Notes: generated from the sequence alone by a model not told the origin. Positions 1 through 11,739 are shown, counted from the first letter of the stretch. The stretch: DNA of 64,000 bases from Siphonodentalium dalli (GCA_032622095.1 CP136065.1:23693141-23757140); one strand, 5' to 3'. Translations and numbers: made by a program.

Positions 1-291
1 CAAACATTAAGTGGGACTTTAATGTTCCATGCTGGTGATAGATCGAAACCGGACTTTCCTAAAGTCTTTCTGTGGCACATACACTCGATATATAAAATAC
101 TTTATGTATTTACCGACATATGCTGAGCATTATTCATCATTTCATATATTCTAGGCCGCCATGTGGCTTTAGCATTGAATAATTTTTAGATGACAATTTT
201 GCTTATGTAGTCACATCCACGAATGTTGCATCCAAATGGTGAACATGCAACACCATCTTCATTAGAGAACACACAGTTATAATGCATGCGC

Positions 292-772
292 TTAAAGGTA
301 CGGTTGGCCTTGGCGGTGGGTATCCTGTGAAAATATTTCCACCCGTCAAAAACCGCCACAAACAGAAAGAACATCAAAATGTAGACAGACTTTGTCCGTA
401 TATAAATAAGAAATATCGCATAAACAGCATGTTATTCTCATATGTTTAACCATTGTTATGTAAACAAAAGCATAAAAAGTTACTTTTCTGGTGTTTGTTT
501 ATATTATGATGGTAAACATAAAGAGCGTTCTTTGTTGGTGAATTCCTGATATGGAACTAATAAAGAGCGTTTATGCCATTTGTGTGTGATTAGCCAATAG
601 CATTGTGCTGTCATCTGTAACCCAATCAGACTCTTGCTTAGGTAAAATATAGTAGGTATTTATGATAGCATGCTGTTTACGCGATGGTCATGGTATATAT
701 GAACGAAACTGTATTCGTTTTAATGTTTTTCTGTTTACGGTGTTTGTAACAAATATGAATATTTTCGACAAG
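292..772 (+). mobile_element. TTAA-ended ~500-bp MITE, copy A (3' end missing)
   Basis: Starts TTAAAGGTACGGTTGG and matches copies at 31394, 46932 and 54634 almost to its end, stopping at TTTTCGACAA just before the expected right terminal inverted repeat. Intact copies start TTAAAGRYACGG and end with the inverse. TTAA termini are typical of piggyBac-type elements (family knowledge). No transposase is encoded, so it is non-autonomous. It carries two AAAGAGCGTT motifs about 45 bp apart. What removed the right end is not clear. Confidence 0.75.
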
Positions 773-860
773 TTCAATTGCCATTACTCAGCAAACATGA
801 CGGTTCGGGGCGAAACCTACCGGTCGCATTATGGCACATGTCGGCAGTGCTGGCATAGGT

Positions 861-1217
861 ATGCCAGCAGTAAGCCGGTGCCGCCCGGTACAGTCAACCT
901 AGTGGCAGCATAATGGCAAATATCTCATGCATGCAGTAGGTACGGCGATATTTTGGTAGGAAACCGACAAGCTGACACGAAACTCGTGTTATTTCAGTGT
1001 AAATCATCATGGTGTAATGCTATTTGACATATTTGGAAAGTATCTCTTTTAACAGTCTTGAATAGTTTATATGTATGCATTTTCTGGAATGTAATAATGT
1101 GATAGCAGTCTGTACCGGCTGCTGTGCCGCTATCGCCATGCCGTGAAATTTGCCAGCAGCCAGTCGGCACCGACCGGTACAAACAACCTAGTGGCAACAT
1201 AATGGTAAATAAATCAC
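861..1217. repeat. Two related ~60-bp segments (direct repeat)
   Basis: Segments at about 861-921 and 1150-1217 both read as CCAGCAG, a CGGTGCC-like stretch, CCGGTACA, then CAACCTAGTGGCARCATAATGG. The block is more GC-rich than its surroundings. No gene is recognised; probably an old dispersed element. Confidence 0.5.
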
Positions 1218-1494
1218 GCAGGTACCTGCCATTTACACTGTTAAAATTGTTTCTATAATTTTTAAGTGTTTGAAGGAATATTCAGCACTTTCCTCCATAA
1301 AATTACGGAAGCCGGTTCACTTTATAATAGTAATTTAAATAAATTCACAGGAATTGGTTTCGTTTCTCTACTGTCCGTCCTTTGGGGACGCAACTTAGTC
1401 CGATGTTGTATTCCTACATGTTTTAGTCTATTTAAACAAAATGGATATTTAGTGCCATGGGATCCTGTTCACTTGCGATTATAATGTCCGTACT

Positions 1495-1745
1495 TCTTTT
1501 TTGTGGAGTTATCCCCTTTTTTCGAATTAGACATTTATCGCAACGTGCAAACTTTTGTCCGAGCTTGTAGTCCTACACTTTCCGGTCAATTATTTTGAAA
1601 TTTGGCACATATATTTACCACTATGCGATTATGTACACCTGTGACTATGTACTCGATCCTACTTTTTTAGTTATACCCCTTTTTCGACTTAGATATTTTT
1701 CGCAACATGGGTAAATTTCCGTCGGAGCAGGGATGACCAAAATAT
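1495..1745. repeat. Divergent ~165-bp direct repeat
   Basis: Two copies of a segment with GTTATMCCC, CTTTTTTCGA and TTAGA, then a CGCAAC box, at about 1508 and 1670. It resembles the degenerate dispersed repeats elsewhere in the window. No coding potential is seen. Confidence 0.4.
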
Positions 1746-1858
1746 TTTGACACTCATGCCAATATATATACGACTCAGGTTACCTTCGCGTCGATTATAG
1801 AATACAAATCCGCACTTGTCAGGAATTGAACCAGCATCGCCATCGCTTGACATCTTGT

Positions 1859-1937
1859 AGAAGTATATTGGGCTGTGTACTTTACTGACGAAGCGGCGAG
1901 AAGTATATTGGGCTGTGTAGTTTACTCACGAAGCGGT
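1859..1937. repeat. 41-bp tandem duplication
   Basis: Two adjacent copies of AGAAGTATATTGGGCTGTGT followed by AKTTTACTSACGAAGCGG, differing at a few positions. It lies directly upstream of the dispersed repeat at 1973. Confidence 0.7.
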
Positions 1938-1972
1938 CGGATGGGGGAGGGGAGCCATATCAGTTAAAGACA

Positions 1973-2340
1973 TATTATGTACTTGTTCGGCTGCTTGAAA
2001 CTGATGAGTTAGTGTTTAGGCGCTATGCCAACTGGAGGAATGTAACATTCTACTAACATCGCCAGAAATCTGAAGCAAATCGACCATACCACTCCATAGA
2101 AAACATCGGTCTGAACTACGCTCAATTGTAAATATTTACTACTCGATTCGGGACGCATCTAACGGCGATAAACTAACGAAATCCATTTTGCCATCGAGAG
2201 TTGCTGCATTTAATTAATATATAAGAATGACAGCGTGTGTTGTCAATTTGGATATAATATTTGTAAAAATAACTATTTTAAACAATATTTTTCTCCGTTT
2301 CTATTTGATCACCCTACCGGAGTGTTTCACACCACTTTAA
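1973..2340 (+). mobile_element. TTAA-ended ~370-bp dispersed element, copy 1
   Basis: Runs from TTAAAGACATATTATG to CACCACTTTAA. A nearly identical copy lies at 6242-6617, and both copies begin and end exactly at TTAA. The inverted match is short (TTAAAG/CTTTAA). There is no ORF. I interpret it as a non-autonomous TTAA-targeting element. Confidence 0.75.
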
Positions 2341-2877
2341 CGAACGCCCCTACTAATGAACCTTTAGAATAAGACACATAATTGTCAGTGGTTTGATTAT
2401 TTGAGCGTGGGTGGTTTTCTCACGGAGTTCTAACAGGAATTACTAACGGCGTACAAACTGAGACATACAACCGGATGGTAGAGATGAACCAATTTTGCTC
2501 GGATAATTTAATTCCGAGCCATCAGTTCCACAGTGCCGGCTTTCGGATGAACAGTTCGACGATCGATACCTTCCTTGCGAAATGTACAAGCAATTTTACA
2601 TTACAGTTGTAAAAGTCCCGAGGGGTTACCATGTGATATCAAATTAGGCGTGCTGCCAGTTTTCTAAACCAAGAGAACTCGCGGGGCTCCCATTGGACCA
2701 GAACTTCCGTTTACCATTAAAACCTCGCGTCACGTTTCTGCGGAGGGATTCTTTTGATTAGAAGAAGAGATGTAGACTCAAATCAATCTGATGATTAGGA
2801 GAACTGGAATGTGTGTTGAATGAAAAGCAGCACCGTTAATTGACCTGCGACAAGTCGTTCAGATTGTGGTCTCCATT

Positions 2878-3145
2878 TTAAATTTTTCTATACTGAATGG
2901 ATTCCCCCAGTCTGTTAAAAAGTGTATATATAGGAATGGTCTATTATTTATTTGGAGGGATGTTAAGGTGATACAATCAGACGACAGATAAAAAAAAGTG
3001 CAGAAGGAGCCCTATTTATTGACGGAAATATTTAGATAATAAGTTCAAAAAAGGACATACATGTATATGATCGTTTGTTGAACTTATTATCTGAACATTT
3101 CTAATGGGATAACTACTCATCAATGATGCTTTAGTATAGAAAGGG
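2878..3145 (+). mobile_element. TTAA-ended ~240-270-bp MITE with CTTTCTATACTAA ends
   Basis: Aligned by eye with the intact copy at 11184-11420: TTTCTATACT at the left, then CCCCCAGTCTGTTAAAA, CAGACGACA and a palindrome built on AGATAATAAGTT, ending TTTAGTATAGAAAGGG next to TTAA. Its right end runs straight into the 68-bp satellite, whose unit is this element's right end. Confidence 0.65.
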
Positions 3146-3759
3146 TTAAACTTATTATCTGAACATTTCATATGGGATAACTACTCATCAATGATGCTTT
3201 AGTATAGAAAGGGTTAAACTTATTATCTGAACAGTTCCTATGGTATAACTACTCATCAATGATGCTTTAGTGTAGAAAGGGTTAAACTTATTATCTGAAC
3301 ATTTCCTAAGGGATAACTACTCATCAATGATGCTTTAGTATAGAAAGGGTTAAACTTATTATCTGAACAGTTCCTATGGTATAACTACTCATCAATGATG
3401 CTTTAGTATAGAAAGGGTTAAACTTATTATCTGAACAGTTCCTAAGGGATAACTACTCATCAATGATGCTTTAGTATAGAAAGGGTTAAACTTATTATCT
3501 GAACAGTTCCTATGGGATAACTACTCATCAATAATGCTTTAGTGTAGAAAGGGTTAAACTTAGTATCTGAACATTTCTAATGGGATAACTACTCATCAAT
3601 GATGCTTTAGTGTAGCAAGTGTTAAACTTATTATCTGAACATTTCTAATGGGATAACTACTCATCAATGATGCTTTAGTGTAGAAAGTGTTAAACTTATT
3701 ATCTGAACAGTTCCTATGGGATAACTACTCATCAATAATGCTTTAGTGTAGAAAGTGTT
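3081..3759 (+). repeat. 68-bp satellite (~10 units) derived from a MITE end
   Basis: Units begin AACTTATTATCTGAACA and end TTTAGTATAGAAAGGGTTAA. Unit starts at 3081, 3149, 3217 and 3285 are exactly 68 bp apart, and the series continues to ~3757. Units vary at a few sites (ATTTCTAATGG or AGTTCCTATGG; AAAGGG or AAAGTG). The same sequence occurs once as the right end of the MITE at 11184-11420, so the array is a tandem amplification of that terminus. Confidence 0.9.
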
Positions 3760-3762
3760 GGA

Positions 3763-3903
3763 TTAGATACGGGCGGCGGCGTTGGCGGTGGGTTAAAGAT
3801 ACGGGCGGCGTTGGCGGTGAGTATGTTAAAGATACGGGCGGCGTTGGCGGTGGACCCCGTATGTTAAAGATACGGGCGGCGTTGGCGGTGGGTATGCTGT
3901 TAA
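3763..3903 (+). repeat. Array of ~4 MITE terminal repeats (33-37 bp)
   Basis: TTAAAGATACGGGCGGCG is repeated at 3793, 3826 and 3863 after a degenerate first unit at 3763. Each is followed by TTGGCGGTG. This is the left terminus of the ~500-bp MITE (best match 54634), repeated without the body of the element, immediately after the 68-bp satellite. Confidence 0.85.
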
Positions 3904-4971
3904 GGAGACACGAACCTCGCGGGGCAGACCAAATTCCCATAACTTCCTAACTATTTTACACCAACACTGGAGCTCTCCATTAACAACTCCGGGAGAATAC
4001 ATATCTTAGTATGTTCTGTAATAAGTCAACTTTCCACTACATTAGGTGAGTGGCAGACAACTCAACAGTGATAATGGAATGACACTACTAGTGTTCCCAC
4101 TAGACAGAAATACCACGATGCCTTAATTTGGGCGATTACGGTGCTAAGTGATATCATGTTGATTATATTACGGGGAAATTGTGAAGATAATGTAAATATC
4201 TTATATAAATTATATTTAAACAAGTTAAGCAGTTGATTAATCGTGAATGGTCTCATGTTTCGATAACAACATTTTCGTGAAATAGACAATGTACAGCTAA
4301 CATTTTAAGGTGTCAAATCTATACGGGAAATCTTTAAATTAATCTTTATTCAGACCTAAAAAAAACAGTTTTTTTCTTTTCTTTTTCAGACTCAGATATC
4401 GGGCAATTGATTTATTAAAAAAGCTCAGCTCTTTGTAAAAACATTAACTGTGATGTTATTCAAAAAACTTACTGAAGCAGTCACAATTCAGTTTCCATTA
4501 TTTGACAAGCAGTAGACACTTCATTTAATCATACACCCGACTACATGTATAGTGTGGGAGGAATGAACAAAAATGCTTGAATGTTTTTAGCAGAAATGCC
4601 GAAAGTTGCTTTAACAATATTGAATAATACTCTCTATAATTTGTTCGAAGTTCGCTTTGAATTGAAATTCGCATGCACAAGGCCAAATAATTGCCACACG
4701 ACTTATGCAATTAAACGGTAATGAATATAGACAACTATGTTTCAAGTGAAGAATATCCACCACAGAAGGAGAGACATTTATTCTGTTCGTGATTTACATT
4801 TGGTTATCTCAGACCCAACGTTTGGTGTTCAAGAAACAATTCTTATAAGAAATATTTATTATTATTCTCGAATATAGTTGACCGTATTCACCTGGTAATG
4901 GCCTAATAAGTACATATTATTATAGATTGAATATCGACCATGTACATTGAGAATAACAATCAATTATATTA

Positions 4972-5399
4972 TAGATAGATAGATAGATAGATATATTTAT
5001 TGCAATACACCAATTTATGACAGTTGTACAATTGAAAATAATGAACAATAGATCATATATATATCATAAACAACATAATAACAACATAATATAACTCACT
5101 TCTAATATTGATGACACCTTTGCAAGTGTCAACTACTAATGAGCTGTTTTCTCCTAATGAAGAATAACCGGATCATGTTGCACATATAAGCAGTTATTTT
5201 CCCATGCTTGTTTTTCATGATATTTAAAAATTCGTTCGCTTCGTTCATCTTGTCAAAATTCGGTTCGTTTCTTTCAATAGTTTCGAACAAATTATGTCTG
5301 AGATCCTTATAGGCATCGCATTCCATGACAAAATGTATCTCCGTTTCAATTCTATTCTGTTTGCATACAGGGCATATACGCTATTCTAATTGTGTCTTA
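4972..5399 (-). mobile_element. LINE 3' fragment with (TATC)n tail
   Basis: On the minus strand an open frame ending at 5129 contains RICPVCKQ, ETEIHFVMEC and YKDLRHNLFETIER. This gives C-x2-C-x9-H-x4-C, the zinc-knuckle pattern found at the C terminus of CR1/Jockey-type reverse transcriptases. Downstream is a 3' UTR, then GCAATAAATATATC running into a (TATC)n microsatellite at 4972-4993, taken as the element's 3' tail. It is strongly 5'-truncated, with a stop just upstream of the knuckle. The fragment at 48840-49500 has the same design. Confidence 0.7.
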
Positions 5400-5891
5400 C
5401 AATATTATATTAAAGATGGATTATATCTCCATATAACAATTTTGAAATAGTTTCGTGTATATAAAATGATAAATATGAATAGAAGACCCATGTCCGGAAT
5501 CGCTTCTGTCTATTAATATTGATTTTATTGCGAATATTTTATTATATTTACACACTAAGTGTTGTCATCACTAAATCCAGCATTCTGATTGGTCGGCGCC
5601 CACGTGGCTAGTTGTAGTTATTTCTCGGTGAATGCGCAACGCCTCATAACACCAAGCTAATAACACCATCGATACGTCATTAGGTTTGGAAAGACGAACG
5701 CGTAATGTTTTGGGCGCATTTGGACTCGCGCAGGATTGACTTAATACATCATCGGGTTTCAATATGAAGATAAATTGTTCCTATTAACTTTTGGCAAGGG
5801 TGCTATTGGGTATTTTGGGCTGATCTTGTCACGATACACTTTTCGATTTAAATATATTTACAAAAGTGGCTTTCTCGCTAAATGTATATAA

Positions 5892-6025
5892 ATATAAGGA
5901 TTAACTGTCATGTGGACTATTTTTATGGAGATGTAACGGTGAGGTAAGTGGTCATAACTTATGACTACTTACCTCACCGTTACATCTCCATAAAAACAGT
6001 CCACATGACAGTTAATCCTTATATA
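5892..6025. mobile_element. Foldback element, ~65-bp arms
   Basis: The left arm ATATAAGGATTAACTGTCAT returns in inverse at ATGACAGTTAATCCTTATAT. The two arms meet near GTCATAACTTATGAC with hardly any loop and only a few mismatches. It contains TTAACTGTCATGTGGAC as an inverted end, so it may be another TTAA-ended MITE. Confidence 0.75.
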
Positions 6026-6241
6026 AAAATGAGATGATTATGTAGGACACTTTATTGTTATATGTGGTTGTTTGTATTATTTTATTACATAGTTATAAGC
6101 GATAATGAGTCTAATTAACGTTTATATTTTGACAAAATTATACAATTAAATTTCTCGTCTCTGTTAACAGTAACCAATATTGTTCGTTAGCTAAACAACC
6201 ACACGTTTTTAGACCATAATGTATTCGAAATATAATCAATA

Positions 6242-6617
6242 TTAAAGACATATTATGTACTTGTTCGGCTGCGTGAAACTGATGAGTTAGTATTCAGGCG
6301 CTGTGCCAACTGGAGGAATGTAACATTCTACTAACATCGCCAGAAATCTGAAGCAAATCGACCATACCACTCCATAGAAAACATCGGTCTGAACTATGCT
6401 CAATTGTAAATATTTACTACTCGATTCGGGACGCATCTAACGGCGATAAACTAACGAAATCTATTTTGCCATCGAGAGTTGCTGCATTTAATTAATATAT
6501 AAGAATGACAGCGTGTGTTGTCAATTTGGATATAATATTAGTAAAAATAACAATTTTAAACCATATTTTCTCCGTTTCTATTTGATCACCCTACCGGAGT
6601 GTTTCACATCACTTTAA
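6242..6617 (+). mobile_element. TTAA-ended ~376-bp dispersed element, copy 2
   Basis: Second copy of the element at 1973-2340, same orientation, with only scattered differences such as GTGTTTAGG versus GTATTCAGG. It sits just inside the inferred first intron of the minus-strand glutamate-receptor gene. Confidence 0.75.
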
Positions 6618-6740
6618 TCAACAGAAGCAGTTCCGGTCAGGGGTCTTCGATTGATATCGAGTATTTTATTCCCCGGTAACTATCTAACACATGTTTACAA
6701 AAGATAGACCATCTTTAAATGAACTGAATAATGAACTTAC

Positions 6741-6825
6741 CTATGTTGTATTTATAGGGGTAACGTGAATTCGCTGTTCTAACTAAAAGTAGCAACATGG
6801 CAACAAAGGATAGAGTGCCTTCCAT
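6741..6825 (-). CDS. Signal-peptide exon of a putative ionotropic glutamate receptor (gene 1)
   Basis: On the minus strand an ATG at 6825 in context TGTAACATGG opens 28 codons plus one base, then a donor G|GTAAGT at 6741/6740. The peptide begins MEGTLSFVAMLLLLVRTANS, a good secretory signal with likely cleavage after TANS, and continues RYPYKYNI. Length, phase and the closing Ile-Gly match exon 1 of gene 2 at 22588, where Ile-Pro-Ile-Gly leads into AIFD, the conserved start of the glutamate-receptor amino-terminal domain. The product would be a membrane receptor whose amino-terminal domain lies outside the cell. No second exon was found to the left, so the identity rests on this structural parallel; another secreted or membrane protein is possible. 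Confidence 0.5.
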
Positions 6826-8197
6826 GTTACACAAGTCAACGGGTCCGAGCGTCAAAGAAATTGTGTAAGAACTTCCGATATCACTGACATTCAAACAATA
6901 ACACGTGATATATTGAAGTATCACTCGCACGACATTTAAAAGTCATATCCAGAAACATCCCGTGCGGTAACCAGTGAGACATAATATCCGCTGACGTCCT
7001 ATAAAATGAAATAAAATCCGATTTGGAGAAAGAGCAACTTAAGGTTCCATAAACGGCTGAAAACGAACGCCGTTCCGTGAATTCGACTTAACGAATGCGC
7101 TACAGTTCAAAGATACTAGGAAGCAGTAAAATCAATTGTAATTGATGTCTTGATGCGATCGACGGGGAGTTCCTCATATCGGCTTCCTGATATGTATATA
7201 GATTAGACTGCCGTGTCCGTGGTTCTCTGGCAGCATCGATGTATAGCTATAATGTCTGTCCCATAAGCGACTCCGGACGCCATGTAATATCCTATCCGAC
7301 CCCAATTTCAATTCTCATTCCATCTGTCACAGACTCGCAGATCTCCCTCTATCCTTGTTCGATTTCGGCTCGGCCGTCGCGCCCCTCTCCGCGATTTAAG
7401 GATTATTTCTGGGTCAACTTTGATCACAGACTAGAACCTAAAGTATTCTAAATTAGTTCCTGCCACCATAACTCTGCGTGTCTGAATCCCAATTTCTATT
7501 CTAACGATAGTGGATTTCCATCCTGCAAAACAAACAGAGCTATCAATATTTCAATTATTTTCTCGCCGTCGGAAGAACTTGGCGGTTTTACATAACATGA
7601 GTAAATTCCGATCTGTTTGTTGAAAAATCAATTTAGCGTTTTGGGAATTGATTTCGACCACTATATCAAATTGGGTTAGTGTATTTACTGGAAATCCGAT
7701 ACAACTGTCGACAGCGCCGCACGAACATAAATTCATTCCGCGGGGTTTCGGGGTTCTGACTGTTGTTCCTGTCTCACACTCAGAAATAATTTTCTTCCGT
7801 GTTACGTGTTATATTGCTCTATGTTTTTAAATGTTAACCCAAAGTAAATCACACGTTTGCGTTTACCGTAATTGAAACAACCTTTACTATATTATTAAAA
7901 TTAATTTATTCCCGGTGCTGTAAATCTATAGACTAATTTGCCACACAAAACGAGAAATTCTGAAAGACAGAATGAATTAAAACTTTCTGAATGCCGCAGT
8001 AGCCGAAAACCCGAGTTTAAATTTTTTTTTAAAGTTAAGCTCACAGCTCTATTGAACATAAGTGCTAAATTTTAATCATGAGTTCACACATCCTCTCGGC
8101 TAATCATATTTAGGAAGTTCCATCGGATTATGCACTTAGGCCTCAGCTACTATTGGAGAACAACATGAGATTGAAGTTCCCCAGTTGAAGTTTTTTT
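6826..8197. other. Upstream region of gene 1; no gene supported
   Basis: Presumed 5' flank of the minus-strand exon at 6741. It is CpG-richer than most of the window around 7000-7400. No TATA box or initiator could be assigned with confidence. Short open frames at 7239-7451 and 7551-7830 lack recognisable motifs and oppose each other. Confidence 0.3.
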
Positions 8198-8310
8198 TGT
8201 TTTTGTTTTTAAACATATTTTATTTGTTCATAAATTAAATTAGTTTATGAAAAAAGGGATTGGAGGACAAGTGCTAAATAACTTAGAATACCCTCCTCTC
8301 AGTTGAAGTT
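8198..8310 (-). mobile_element. LINE-A 3' tail, 5'-truncated
   Basis: Read on the minus strand it has GAGGGTATTCTAAG, a small hairpin (AAGT/ACTT pairing), TTGTCCTCCAATCCC, then AATAAAATATGTTTAAA. It matches the tail at 42463-42560 closely. No coding part is left. Confidence 0.6.
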
Positions 8311-9162
8311 GGTGATGTTCACCCATTAGTCTCCTCGATTATGCATTTTATCTTGAGCAAATTAGGGGAGATAGAAACTGAACAGAATGGAAAAATTAAC
8401 TAAAACAATATTTATTGAAAACTATAGATACTTCCAGAAGTATAAGCAGAACTAGGTCTCCAGATGGTGAATTTGGTGAAGCTAGCCCCCCTAGCATAAC
8501 TAAATTCACCCTCTGTGGACCTCATTCTGCAACTGTGAGACACACTATAACCTGGCACTTCTCCTCCTTCCATAGGTGTACATGATACTAGTGCGTATCT
8601 ATTGGTTGAGGGGTGAACTTCTCGGATATACCTGTTGTACGAACAGAATGACGAAAGCGTTTGGAGGTCAGATAACAACTTTGTTCTCAGCAGCTCGTGA
8701 AGCTAAGAGAATATTGACGCTGATAGCTTGAATGCTAGTAACTTGGAACCCTAGCTGCTGGTATATGGTTTCCTCTGCGCGGGCATCATATTTGGCAGTT
8801 GCCTATCCGACATCAGCAACCTCCAAATTATGCAATATGTAACTATATGGTACTATATGGTACTTTTATGTGCCGCGAAAAGACTTATGCAAGCTATAAT
8901 CTACCGTCTCAAGAAAAAGTTAGCCATTTTTTCTTCAGCATGTAAAATATCCATAGCTATACTTTATATATACGCTTTATAGTTAGCGACCAACAAGTCA
9001 CGGTATAGGAATCATGTGTGGTCAACATTATTAACCATTTCTTCACTAAATGGATTTTCAAAAGTATGCATTGAAAGGGTTACATATATTATATTCGTCG
9101 GGGTGGATGTTCAGCAAATACAATCATATGTCAGATAATAGAGAATGTAGAAGGATTCATAT

Positions 9163-9280
9163 TCATTGGTGGGGGATGTTCAGATAATAAGATCAACACA
9201 CGCCCTGTTAAATTTATTACCTGAACATTTCCTAAGGGACAACTACTCATCAGTGAGTATTTAGTATAGGCAGGGGTAAC
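9163..9280 (+). mobile_element. Partial MITE of the CTTTCTATACTAA family
   Basis: Contains TTCAGATAATAAGATCAACA, TTATTACCTGAACATTTCC, ACTACTCATCAGTGA and TTTAGTATAGG, the right half of the element seen whole at 11184-11420, more diverged. It runs directly into a 35-bp tandem array. Confidence 0.55.
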
Positions 9281-9515
9281 AATGCATCTTGGAGCTATGA
9301 TTTTAGGGGTAACAATGCATCTTGGAGCTCTGATTTTAGAGGGGTAACAATGCATCTTGGAGCTCTGATTTTAGAGGGGTAACAATGCATCTTGGAGCTC
9401 TGATTTTAGAGGGGTAACAATGCATCTTGGAGCTCTGATTTTAGAGGGGTAACAATGCATCTTGGAGCTCTGATTTTAGAGGGGTAACAATGCATCTTGG
9501 AGCTATGATTTTGGA
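9273..9515 (+). repeat. 35-bp tandem repeat, 7 units
   Basis: Unit GGGGTAACAATGCATCTTGG AGCTCTGATTTTAGA with starts at 9273, 9306, 9341, 9376, 9411, 9446 and 9481. The first and last units carry AGCTATG in place of AGCTCTG. The array starts at the end of a MITE fragment. Confidence 0.9.
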
Positions 9516-10595
9516 TCATAAATGTATAACGATGCCGCATCCGATTTGATATAAAACTTCAATTCGAACGTTTTCTAAAGACAATATCAGAATAACATTT
9601 ATTCCTTATATTTGCACCCAACTGACAACATAAAAGGAAATCTAGTACCCATGTTTAACGACATTCTGGTAGTGCGTTGTAAGTTGCTTCCATACATTAA
9701 TAGCAACCACCAAGGGTGCTTATACCTAAGGCAGGTGAATGACGTCATATAATTTTTTTCTATATCCATCAGTGATTTTTCAAGATCGCGGGTATAGATT
9801 CTGGAGAAATTGTCACGTCACTTCCGGCTAGCAACCGTGTTGAGATTGTAAAAAAAACGCGGAATTGGAAATGAAGCATCGCGGTAGAAATGAATGTACC
9901 TACTTGACAATTTACGAAGAATTCACCTGTGATTTAAGTCTATTAATTTCATTTAGACCAATTTCGTTGGTCAGCTTAATGAAAACGAAAAATGAAGAAG
10001 TCATGACGATAATCCAGACAATATTTTACAATCCACGACACGTCTTGTCAATTTGGCATGTCGTCTCCGTCGTGACCACTGCATGATGTTACGTAAATTA
10101 TTCTTAGCGTTATGTCGCCGTAAAAATGCAAATTTGAGGCACATCATGATTGTGTTGTTGCTCCACTACGTGTCACGTACAGTCGCTGTCGAACTTGAAT
10201 GGAGGACGTTGGTTGGTTAAAATCATGCCATGTGACGTCGATAGCAACTTGTCATATTGTATGGACTCAAATTGCAACGCGATACCAGAATATCGTTCAA
10301 AACAAAACAAAATTGATTTCGTTGCATTCCATGGAGTATGGATACAATTTGGTCTGACATGTCAAACAAACTGACATCCATACTTCATGGAACGCAAGCA
10401 AATCAACATCCATTTGTTAATGGAAGTAAATGGGGCGTGACGTCACATGACGTGATATAAACAAATCAACACCATGCATTCAAGTGGCAGAATGCTGTGA
10501 AGGTGCAAGTATATTACCATGACTGTCAGGACTTAGAGGCACCGCAATGTTCCATGTTTTGTTGTGTCCAAGAGATTGTGTATCCGTCTCTTACA
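9516..10595. other. No gene supported; one imperfect inverted repeat
   Basis: Around 10322-10398 a ~21-bp arm TGCATTCCATGGAGTATGG is followed after ~35 bp by its imperfect inverse ATCCATACTTCATGG. A CRE-like TGACGTCA is at about 10440. Short open frames have no recognisable motif. Confidence 0.4.
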
Positions 10596-10748
10596 GGGTG
10601 ACTGATATATTTATTGTTCATTTTGAGAGATGTTGTATCCATAATGCGGGGTGAATGATATATTTATTGTTCATTTTGAGAGATGTTGTATCCATAATGT
10701 ATCCATAATGCGGGGTGAATATATGATATATTTATTGTTCATTTTGTG
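10596..10748 (+). repeat. 52-bp tandem repeat, 3 units
   Basis: Units starting near 10596, 10648 and 10712 share GGGTGAATGATATATTTATT and GTTCATTTTGAGAGATGTTG. The last spacing is 64 bp because GTATCCATAAT is duplicated inside it. Confidence 0.85.
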
Positions 10749-11183
10749 CAATATCTACAAGGTAATGTCAATCGTGAGTGTTCATATAAACGTGTACTGG
10801 TAACTTTGTGTATGTTCTTTGCAATTGTATACTGATTCGAAAAAAATAAAACCATTTCTGTACAAATTTTGTCTTGGTCAAACCTTAGTTTAACAAAAGT
10901 GGCTTCCTATTATAAAATAATAAGGTAGTTGTCGCAAAAGTTGATACTTTGTGGCTTGAAGTTGGAATGTATATCGAGTAGTTCATACATACATTGCCGT
11001 CAAAATTAATGTTGTGCTTGCATCATTGATTACCATAGATTTAATTATAGAAGCAAAGTTCTCATTTCGTCCAGTCAATGTTAGTTTCTGTCCCTGCGTA
11101 GCTGTGATATGGGCAATGTTATGGACATTATTCTTGCAGTAGGGATGTAAGGGATTTGAGACATGATAGTCATCGTCCACTGT

Positions 11184-11420
11184 TTAACTCCTTCTATACT
11201 AAGTGGACTCTCCCAGTCAGTTAAAAGTGTACATCGGGATGGTCTAATAATGATCTGCAGGGATGTACTGGTAATATAAGCAGACGACACAAATACAAGT
11301 ACAGAAGGAGTGTGAGAGAAATGTTTAGATAATAAGTTCAACAAACGAACTAACTTATTATCTGAACATTTCCTATTAGATAACTACTCAACAATGATGA
11401 TTTAGTATAGAAAGGGTTAA
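11184..11420 (+). mobile_element. Intact 237-bp TTAA-ended MITE
   Basis: Left end TTAACTCCTTCTATACTAAG; right end is the inverse, TTTAGTATAGAAAGGGTTAA. The consensus end is TTAACYCYTTCTATACTAA. An internal palindrome is formed by TTTAGATAATAAGTT and AACTTATTATCTGAAC. There is no ORF. It is the reference copy for the 68-bp satellite at 3081. Confidence 0.8.
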
Positions 11421-11430
11421 CAGGCTACTC

Positions 11431-11440
11431 TCTCTCTCTC

Positions 11441-11480
<40 letters not shown>
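11431..11480. repeat. (CT)n microsatellite
   Basis: About 50 bp of CT with one interruption, between the MITE and the palindrome. Confidence 0.95.
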
Positions 11481-11483
<3 letters not shown>

Positions 11484-11496
11484 TCAGTTGCTACCA

Positions 11497-11713
11497 TACA
11501 GTAATGCTCTAATTAATCGACTCCTTAACCACAGCATAATTATGGGTAACTTTTCAGGATTTGGTCGGAAATATGGCTTGTTGCCATTCATCGGAAAGCT
11601 CTCCCCGAGAGCTTTCCGATGAATGGCAACAAGCCATATTTCCGACCAAATCCTGAAAAGTTACCCATAATTATGCTGTGGTTAAGGAGTCGATTAATTA
11701 GAGCATTACTGTA
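11497..11713. repeat. Perfect palindrome, 107-bp arms, 3-bp spacer
   Basis: The left arm 11497-11603 (starting TACAGTAATGCTCTAATTAA) is the exact reverse complement of 11607-11713. The spacer is CCC at 11604-11606. No mismatch was found on reading both arms. The right arm abuts a LINE C-terminal coding relic. It could be a very young inverted duplication or a foldback artefact of sequencing or assembly. Confidence 0.9.
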
Positions 11714-11739
11714 GGTGCTAACTGTTTATCATAATTATA

